Notes under the pieces: generated by a model
The model's database searches: none
What the model was told of the DNA's origin: nothing
The model's input: the letters and a program-made list of their open reading frames with translations, nothing else
Origin: an uncultured Oscillospiraceae bacterium
Lineage (GTDB): Bacteria; Bacillota; Clostridia; Oscillospirales; Acutalibacteraceae
NCBI GenBank assembly: GCA_902478605.1
Contig: CABSLQ010000012.1
Location: 1-54,495, forward strand
Length of the DNA stretch: 54,495 bases
Reading direction: 5' to 3'
Program-made: the position numbers and the translations under genes
Shown: positions 49,467 through 54,495 of the stretch, piece after piece
How the letters are laid out: each line of letters opens with the position of its first letter
Position numbering within the stretch: position 1 is the first letter of the stretch

Positions 49467-50815
49467 GGCGATACCTCCTCAGTCGGTTCGGGTGCGGGCT
49501 CGGGCTGGCGCTTGCGGCGTACGCCGTCGGGAAAGGCGGTCTGCCAGCAGACGACCATGCTCAGGGCAAACAGGGCGAGATTGAGCAGGGAGAAAACGGT
49601 CTGTACCGGGTTAAATAGGGCGTCCCACGGCGCGGTCGGGTCGTTTATCGTATTGTTGCGGATGAGCAGCATGAACTGGTTGACAAAGGTGACGAGGGAC
49701 AGCGCGCCGAACAGCGCGAGCCAGCGGGTGCGGCGGGTGAGCACATACAGCACCAGGGCAAAGGGCAGCACGGCAATCTGGTAGCGCTCATGCATGCGGG
49801 TGGTCAGCATGAACACCCCCTGCATCAGCGCGAAGCAGCCGAGCCACAGGCTGTATTCCTCCCGCCCCTTCCAGACGAGAAAGGCGGCAAAGGCCAGCGA
49901 AGCGATCAGCAGCACCAGGCTCAGATGATTGTAAGTCAGGCCGCCGACCGCATACCCGAGTTCCTCATCGTAGGTGCCAAAGAGCAGCGAACGGCCGTCG
50001 TACACCCAGTTGAGGTTGCCCACCCCGTAAAGGTTATAGGTGTTAAGCGCGGCATACGGGTATTTGCCCAAGCCCCCGAGGTACACCTCAAAGGGGGTGA
50101 GCAGCGCGGCCCAGCCGCGCCGGGAAAAGCCGCCGATGATGAAAGGGACAAAGGCGGCCGCACCGGTGCCGAAGGCGGCGAAGAAGCAGCCGAGCGCTTT
50201 ATCCAGCCGGTATCGACGCCACAGGACGAGGAAGAGCACCGGCGTGAAATACAGCGTCTGCATTTTGGTCAGGGCGGCGACGGCAAACAGGATGGAGCCG
50301 ATAAAAGGCTTGTCCTCTTCGATAAACCAGAAGGCGAACAAAATGAGACACAGCATCATGCCGTCCGTCTGACCCCAGGCGGCGCTGTTGAACAAGGCGG
50401 ACGGATTGAGAGCCCAGAGAGCGGCGGCCAGCACGCCGAGCGGTTCGCTTTTGCGCCGGCAGAGAAGGTAAAGCATACCGGCGGCAAGCGTATCAAAAAG
50501 AATGGGGAAAAATTTCATGGCGAGCATGTCGGTCATGACATAATCCGCAAGCGGCCATGCCCGGTAGGCCAGACCAACGAGCCAGAGAAAGGCCAGATAT
50601 ACCGGCGGATAATCGAGGGCGTACTGCCCTTCGTTCAGACGGGCGTAGGCGGAGAAAAAGCCGTCCGGCAGCGCGAGCGCCCAGGTGCGGTACCAGTCGA
50701 GATCAAAATGGTTTTCATACAGCATGGCGAGTACGGCGCGCGTCAAAAAGGCGAACGCCAGCAGGCAGACGACAAGCCAGGAAGCCTGACGCCGCGGCAG
50801 GCCGGTGGTCTCCAT
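49463..50815 (-). CDS. GT-C type glycosyltransferase-like membrane protein
   Basis: The 450-residue protein has about ten or eleven membrane segments. The first outer loop holds an acidic motif typical of GT-C enzymes (YENHFDLDWYRTWA), a family-like ALDYPPVYLAFLW and a late TRMHERYQIAVLPFALV. Such enzymes use polyprenyl-linked sugars outside the membrane. Its pairing with a YfhO gene suggests the two decorate the same wall or teichoic polymer. This is an inference from neighbours. Confidence 0.82.
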   Translation of the reverse strand: METTGLPRRQASWLVVCLLAFAFLTRAVLAMLYENHFDLDWYRTWALALPDGFFSAYARLNEGQYALDYPPVYLAFLWLVGLAYRAWPLADYVMTDMLAMKFFPILFDTLAAGMLYLLCRRKSEPLGVLAAALWALNPSALFNSAAWGQTDGMMLCLILFAFWFIEEDKPFIGSILFAVAALTKMQTLYFTPVLFLVLWRRYRLDKALGCFFAAFGTGAAAFVPFIIGGFSRRGWAALLTPFEVYLGGLGKYPYAALNTYNLYGVGNLNWVYDGRSLLFGTYDEELGYAVGGLTYNHLSLVLLIASLAFAAFLVWKGREEYSLWLGCFALMQGVFMLTTRMHERYQIAVLPFALVLYVLTRRTRWLALFGALSLVTFVNQFMLLIRNNTINDPTAPWDALFNPVQTVFSLLNLALFALSMVVCWQTAFPDGVRRKRQPEPAPEPTEEVSP

Positions 50816-50914
50816 AGGAAGCCCCCTTGTTTCTCACATCCGGATTTTTGATAGGAACAAGATCCAGTATAGCAAATACCGGCCGAAAAGAAAAGGGATA
50901 ATCTGTCGCAATCC

Positions 50915-50943
50915 TTGCGCGGTGCGGCGCCGTTTGGTATACT
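50915..50943 (+). promoter_or_regulatory. Promoter of yfbR and the GNAT gene
   Basis: TTGCGC (50915-50920), 17 nt, TATACT (50938-50943), 32 nt before the yfbR start. Confidence 0.7.
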
Positions 50944-50974
50944 GAAAGCAAATGCAACGAAAGGAAGCTGTCCC

Positions 50975-51556
50975 ATGTCCTCCAGTTTTTTTGCTGTGCT
51001 CTCCCGCATGAAATATATCAATCGCTGGGCGCTTATGCGCAATACCCGGCAGGAAAATGTCAGCGAGCATTCGCAGGATGTGGCGGTGCTGGCCCACGCT
51101 CTCGCCGTGCTGACCAATCGGCGCTTCGGCGGGCAGGTGGACCCGGGCCGGTGTGCCCTGCTGGCGCTGTATCACGATGCGTCCGAGATATTCACCGGGG
51201 ATATGCCCACGCCGATCAAATATTATAATCCTGCCCTGCGCGATGCCTATAAGCAGGTGGAAGAGGTGTCGGCCCGGCGGCTGCTCGCCATGCTGCCGGC
51301 GGATCTGCGTCCGGAGTATGAGCCGCTGCTGCTGCCCGGGGCGGAATGGGCAGAGGAGGAACGGATTGTCAAGGCGGCGGACAAGCTCGCCGCCCTTATC
51401 AAATGCGTGGAGGAGACGGGGCAGGGGAACGGAGAGTTCGCCCGCGCCCGTGCTTCCACCGAGGCCGCCGTGCAGGCGATGAATCTGCCGGCAGCCGACT
51501 GCTTTCTGGAGGAATTTCTGCCATCGTACGCCCTCACGCTGGATGAACAGGAATGA
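50975..51556 (+). CDS. yfbR: YfbR-type 5'-deoxynucleotidase
   Basis: This HD-domain phosphohydrolase removes the 5' phosphate of deoxynucleoside monophosphates. The 193-residue protein has NVSEHSQDVAVLAHAL (metal His), LYHDASEIFTGDMPTPIKYY with the HD pair, and KAADKLAALIKCVEE. ATG 50975 follows AAAGGAAG; the frame is open from 50915. Confidence 0.93.
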   Translation: MSSSFFAVLSRMKYINRWALMRNTRQENVSEHSQDVAVLAHALAVLTNRRFGGQVDPGRCALLALYHDASEIFTGDMPTPIKYYNPALRDAYKQVEEVSARRLLAMLPADLRPEYEPLLLPGAEWAEEERIVKAADKLAALIKCVEETGQGNGEFARARASTEAAVQAMNLPAADCFLEEFLPSYALTLDEQE

Positions 51557-51573
51557 ATGGAAGGAGAACCATC

Positions 51574-52125
51574 ATGCGATGCAGCAACACGCCGCCGCTG
51601 GAGACGGAGCATCTGCGGCTGCGCCGGTTCCGGGAGGACGACGTGGAGGATATGTTTCCTCTTTACAGCGATGCGGAGGTCAACCGCTTTCTGCCGTGGT
51701 ATCCCTTCCGCACGATAGAGCAAACGCGGGAATATCTGCACGCCAGCATATATCCGGAATACAAGAAAGACACAGCCTACTGCTATGCCCTCGAATTAAA
51801 AGAGACAAACCAGGTGATCGGGTATGTCTGCGTGACCAAAATCGACCGGGATACGGCGAGCGGTGAGCTCGGCTATGGGCTGCGGCGGGAATACTGGAAC
51901 CGGGGGCTTATGACCGAGGCGGCGGACGCCGTGCTGGAACGGCTGCGCGGGGATGGCTTTGCTTATATCATCGCCACCCATGATGTCCAAAATCCGGCGA
52001 GCGGGAGGGTTATGCAAAAGCTGGGCATGACCTACCAGGGAGCTTATGAAGAACAGTGGCAGCCAAAAAATATCCCGGTCACCTTTCATCTCTATCGAAT
52101 CGATCTTCGTTCGGACACGCCCTGA
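51574..52125 (+). CDS. GNAT family N-acetyltransferase (RimJ/RimL type)
   Basis: The 183-residue protein has the GNAT start LETEHLRLRRFREDDVEDMF, core SGELGYGLRREYWNRGLMTEAADAVL with the acetyl-CoA pyrophosphate loop, and NPASGRVMQKLGMTYQG at the end. RimJ/RimL-type enzymes acetylate protein N-termini or small amines; the target here is unknown. GAAGGAGA supports ATG 51574; ATG 51553 is less likely. Confidence 0.9.
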   Translation: MRCSNTPPLETEHLRLRRFREDDVEDMFPLYSDAEVNRFLPWYPFRTIEQTREYLHASIYPEYKKDTAYCYALELKETNQVIGYVCVTKIDRDTASGELGYGLRREYWNRGLMTEAADAVLERLRGDGFAYIIATHDVQNPASGRVMQKLGMTYQGAYEEQWQPKNIPVTFHLYRIDLRSDTP

Positions 52126-52143
52126 GTTCTCTGAACAGATAGA

Positions 52144-52176
52144 AACATCCCGGATTGGACATCCGGGATGTTTTGT
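52144..52176 (+). terminator. Terminator after the GNAT gene
   Basis: AACATCCCGGAT (52144-52155) pairs with ATCCGGGATGTT (52161-52172), then TTGT. Confidence 0.85.
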
Positions 52177-52233
52177 ATAAGGGAGGAAGATCCTGCCAAA
52201 GCTACCCATATCAACGGCAGGAGGTTTCTCTTT

Positions 52234-52929
52234 ATGAAAAAGATAGCGGGAATTTGCGCAGCGTGGGTAGGCGCGGCGACACTGTATATAGCTTCGGTGA
52301 TGATGAGCGTGCGCGCAGAGGCTAAGATACAGGAACCGGCTGCGGCGATAACGGTGTATACCGCCGAAAGCCAGCAGGCGTCCGCGCCCTCTCAAACCGG
52401 CGGGACAACTACCTCTGTTACCGAAGCCACGCCTGTTACCGAGGTTATGCCGGCTGCCGCGGCTTCACCGGCTCCTGACGCCTGGTATCTGGAGGAGCTG
52501 CGGCTGTCTAAAGAACTGCAGGAGTTTACCTATAACCTGTGCACCGAGCTTGGGGTGCCGTATTCCCTTGTGCTCGGCGTGATGGAGGTGGAAAGCGGCT
52601 TTCGCACCGACGCACTGCGCAAGGGGGAGGACGTGGAGATGGTGGGGCTGATGCAGATAAACAGCCGCTATCTGCCCCGGCACTACGAGCGGTACGGTGT
52701 GGACAACGCCTATGAACCGGAGGACAACATCACCATCGGGGTGAATATGCTGGCGGAATCCATCCGGAAGAACGGGACAGTGTATGCGCTGATGGAATAC
52801 AACATGGGCATTGTGAATATGCGCAAAAAGCGGGAAAGCGGCGTGACCAGCACGGGGTATACCCGCAAAGTCCTGGCCGCACAGTCGGCATACGCCGCCG
52901 CCCTGGAAGAACAGGGCCTGACCGTGTAA
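52234..52929 (+). CDS. Membrane-linked lytic transglycosylase (SLT domain)
   Basis: The 231-residue protein has a signal or anchor helix (6-27), a Ser/Thr/Ala-rich linker, and a C-terminal SLT domain. This carries the catalytic Glu in GVMEVESGFR, GLMQINSRYLPRHYERYG and YNMGIVNM. The domain cuts the glycan of peptidoglycan. CAGGAGG about 10 nt before ATG 52234 marks the start. It may act in wall turnover or sporulation. Confidence 0.92.
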   Translation: MKKIAGICAAWVGAATLYIASVMMSVRAEAKIQEPAAAITVYTAESQQASAPSQTGGTTTSVTEATPVTEVMPAAAASPAPDAWYLEELRLSKELQEFTYNLCTELGVPYSLVLGVMEVESGFRTDALRKGEDVEMVGLMQINSRYLPRHYERYGVDNAYEPEDNITIGVNMLAESIRKNGTVYALMEYNMGIVNMRKKRESGVTSTGYTRKVLAAQSAYAAALEEQGLTV

Positions 52930-52943
52930 AACAATGAAAGAAT

Positions 52944-52980
52944 AACGGCCTGCAGCCTCACACGGCCTGCAGGCCGTTTT
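52944..52980 (+). terminator. Terminator of the transglycosylase gene
   Basis: AACGGCCTGCAG (52944-52955) pairs with CTGCAGGCCGTT (52967-52978), followed by TT. Confidence 0.85.
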
Positions 52981-53019
52981 ATGGTCAAAGAAAATTCCGG
53001 AAAAATTTCAATAGGGGGG

Positions 53020-53048
53020 TTGACAATTGCAATTGATTGCTGTATAGT
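53020..53048 (+). promoter_or_regulatory. Promoter of perR-reverse rubrerythrin
   Basis: TTGACA (53020-53025), 17 nt, TATAGT (53043-53048). The PerR box follows at the transcription start. Confidence 0.88.
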
Positions 53049-53053
53049 AATTA

Positions 53054-53068
53054 TTGTAATCATTACAA
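53054..53068 (+). promoter_or_regulatory. PerR box, perfect 7-1-7 inverted repeat
   Basis: TTGTAATCATTACAA differs from the PerR consensus TTATAATNATTATAA at one symmetric position in each half. Centred near +7, it fits autorepression relieved by peroxide. Confidence 0.88.
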
Positions 53069-53100
53069 ATTTGAAATGTAAACAGAAAAGAGAGGTGGAC

Positions 53101-53544
53101 ATGAGCGTCCGTTGTCCCGCCGGCTATTCCGCAAAGGAAATTGCGGATGTCCTGGCAAATCACGGGCTGCGTCCTACGCAGCAGCGCATCGCCGTATACG
53201 ATTATTTGCTCCGCCATCCGGTTCATCCCACGGCGGAAACCATCTACCAGGCGGTGCTTGAGAGATACCCTTCTTTTTCCCGCACCACGATATATAACTG
53301 CCTGCACGCTTTGGTCAATGCCGGCCTTATCCGCGCCGTGACCATTGAGGCGGAGGAACAGCGCTTTGACGGCAATGCTGCCGATCACGCGCATTTTAAA
53401 TGCACGGCCTGCGGCGCCATTTACGATTTTGAGATGGAACGCGGTCGGCTGCGCGGCATATGCCCGCCTGCGTTTCAGGTACAGGTGCAGGATTTGTATT
53501 TCAAAGGCATCTGTCCGGCTTGCTCCCAAAAATCTGTCCCCTGA
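53101..53544 (+). CDS. perR: Peroxide-responsive Fur-family regulator PerR
   Basis: The 147-residue regulator has a winged helix with TTIYNCLHALVNAGLI and a zinc site (Cys101, Cys104, Cys138, Cys141). The regulatory-metal ligands of PerR are all present with matching spacing: His42, Asp90, His96, His98 and Asp109 (PerR H37, D85, H91, H93, D104). Asp rather than Glu at the last position separates PerR from Fur. ATG 53101 follows AGAGGTGG. It should sense peroxide by metal-catalysed His oxidation and control itself and the next gene. Confidence 0.94.
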   Translation: MSVRCPAGYSAKEIADVLANHGLRPTQQRIAVYDYLLRHPVHPTAETIYQAVLERYPSFSRTTIYNCLHALVNAGLIRAVTIEAEEQRFDGNAADHAHFKCTACGAIYDFEMERGRLRGICPPAFQVQVQDLYFKGICPACSQKSVP

Positions 53545-53594
53545 CAAAGGCCGTGCCTTTGTTGCATATACTAATATAATTGGAGGAAAAAATC

Positions 53595-54179
53595 ATGAAA
53601 AAGTTTGTTTGCCTGATCTGTGGATACGTACATACCGGTGACCAGGCCCCGGCCGTTTGCCCGGTTTGCGGCGCCGGCGCTGATCAGTTCAAAGAGATGG
53701 GTGCCGCGGAAGCGCCCGCCGCTTCTGCTCCGGCGGCTTCGACGAGCAGCCTCGTGTGGGCCGACGAGCATCGTGTCGGCATCGCCAAGGGCCTCGACGC
53801 GGAGGTTGTCGAGATGCTGCGCGCCAACTTCAACGGCGAGTGCTCCGAGGTCGGTATGTATCTGGCCATGAGCCGTGTCGCGCATCGTGAAGGCTATCCC
53901 GAGATCGGCCTGTACTGGGAAAAAGCCGCGTATGAAGAGGCGGAGCATGCGGCGAAGTTTGCGGAGCTGCTGGGCGAGGTTGTAACCGACAGCACCAAGC
54001 AGAATCTTCAGATGCGGGTGGAAGCCGAGTGCGGCGCCACCGAGGGCAAGATGAAGCTCGCCAAGCGCGCGAAGGAACTCGGTTACGACGCGGTGCACGA
54101 CACCGTCCACGAGATGGCGAAGGACGAAGCCCGTCACGGCAAGGCATTTGAGGGACTTTTGAAGAGATACTTCAAATAA
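53595..54179 (+). CDS. Reverse rubrerythrin
   Basis: Reverse rubrerythrin reduces hydrogen peroxide, and in clostridia also oxygen, using NADH-linked partners. The rubredoxin domain is at the N-terminus (FVCLICGYVHTGDQAPAVCPVCG: four Cys), opposite to normal rubrerythrin. A four-helix diiron domain follows, with Glu/His ligands in NGECSEVGMYL, YEEAEHAAKF, EAECGATEGK and KDEARHGKAFEGLL. The 194-residue length is standard. GGAGG precedes ATG 53595. Strong expression is likely. Confidence 0.96.
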   Translation: MKKFVCLICGYVHTGDQAPAVCPVCGAGADQFKEMGAAEAPAASAPAASTSSLVWADEHRVGIAKGLDAEVVEMLRANFNGECSEVGMYLAMSRVAHREGYPEIGLYWEKAAYEEAEHAAKFAELLGEVVTDSTKQNLQMRVEAECGATEGKMKLAKRAKELGYDAVHDTVHEMAKDEARHGKAFEGLLKRYFK

Positions 54180-54208
54180 GCATAAAACCGCATAAATACA
54201 GGGTTTTT

Positions 54209-54245
54209 GAGACATTCACCGTTATCGGTGGGTGTCTCTTTTTTT
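54209..54245 (+). terminator. Terminator of the perR operon
   Basis: GAGACA and CACC pair with GGTG and TGTCTC around a GTTATC loop and a small internal loop, followed by at least seven T's. Confidence 0.88.
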
Positions 54246-54272
54246 GCCCTTTTTCGGGTTTCGGTGTGATTT

Positions 54273-54290
54273 GGTGTGAATATTCACACC
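54273..54290. repeat. 18-bp perfect palindrome GGTGTGAATATTCACACC
   Basis: An additional half-site GGTGTGAT lies at 54262. Related GGTGAAT words occur at about 54328 and 54340. It looks like a protein-binding site cluster. Confidence 0.85.
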
Positions 54291-54415
54291 GCAAGGGGAT
54301 AAAAAAAGAGGGTGTTTTTAGTAGGTGGGTGAATCAACAGGTGAATGGGATGTTTTCATTATATCAAGAGTTTAGGGTTTAAGTCAATGGGTTGTGTTTA
54401 ATGCTTTCCATTCAT

Positions 54416-54467
54416 TTAATTTAATAATATATTATTATTTAATCATTGTTATATATTATTAAATTAA
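54416..54467. repeat. 17-bp perfect inverted repeat in AT-rich DNA
   Basis: TTAATTTAATAATATAT (54416-54432) is the exact reverse complement of 54451-54467, with an 18-nt spacer. It could form a cruciform, a hairpin in RNA, or an easily melted origin-like element. Confidence 0.9.
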
Positions 54468-54495
54468 GGCAACAGGTAATTGGTAATTGGTAAGC

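Larger units (their letters stand above)
54246..54495. other. AT-rich gene-free right end
   Basis: After the terminator the composition falls sharply in GC. There is no gene. It holds an 18-bp palindrome (54273-54290), GGTGAAT-like repeats, a perfect 17-bp inverted repeat (54416-54467) and TAATTGG direct repeats at the edge. Confidence 0.8.

Overview
The window looks like chromosomal DNA from an anaerobic, spore-forming, GC-rich member of the Clostridia (Oscillospiraceae/Ruminococcaceae-like; an inference). The signs are spore genes (spoVAC, spoVAD, a SpoIID-domain protein, CotF-type coat proteins), a PerR plus reverse-rubrerythrin pair, strong SD sequences, many TTGACA/TATAAT-type promoters with 17-nt spacers, and genes typical of the group (RlmH, WalJ-like hydrolase, DUF1292, PC4/YdbC, CD225/DUF2752).

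Left edge (1-1.6 kb): a tyrosine integrase next to a tRNA-Leu(UAA) that keeps its promoter and 5' half but lacks its 3' half, so this reads as one junction of an integrated element. From 1.7 to 13.2 kb is a housekeeping block: ppx-ppk-pfk, murA, WalJ-like hydrolase, rlmH and a heterodimeric ABC exporter with one degenerate ATP site. A 6S RNA and a DUF1292 gene follow on the minus strand.

The most unusual locus is at 13.95-14.92 kb. It is a gene-free stretch with a near-consensus promoter, about 940 nt of dense RNA-like hairpins, three copies of a 13-nt motif, pairing 5' and 3' ends, and a strong terminator. I interpret it as a very large structured noncoding RNA that I cannot assign to a family by eye.

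From 15 to 31.6 kb are cell-envelope and metabolism genes (SGNH hydrolase, SPFH protein, D,D-carboxypeptidase, SpoIID, citrate synthase, GAPDH, siroheme-type dehydrogenase, DivIVA-like protein, fumarase beta subunit, UppP, LeuB), plus several small genes under 60 codons. From 32 to 42.6 kb are a FAD/Rieske oxidoreductase, spoVAC-spoVAD, a lower-GC region with a perfect promoter followed at once by a terminator, GDPD, an Amt-PII fusion with an attenuator-like leader, SfsA, an AlkZ-like protein, a chloramphenicol-acetyltransferase-like gene and prfB.

From 42.7 to 54.2 kb are rpsF-ssb-rpsR with an S6:S18-type leader, mazF without a visible antitoxin, coat proteins, a CD225/DUF2752 cluster, two large membrane proteins, YfbR, a GNAT, a lytic transglycosylase and the PerR-reverse rubrerythrin operon. 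The last 250 bp are AT-rich and gene-free, with an 18-bp palindrome and a perfect 17-bp inverted repeat. Most genes lie in short operons separated by clear hairpin terminators.
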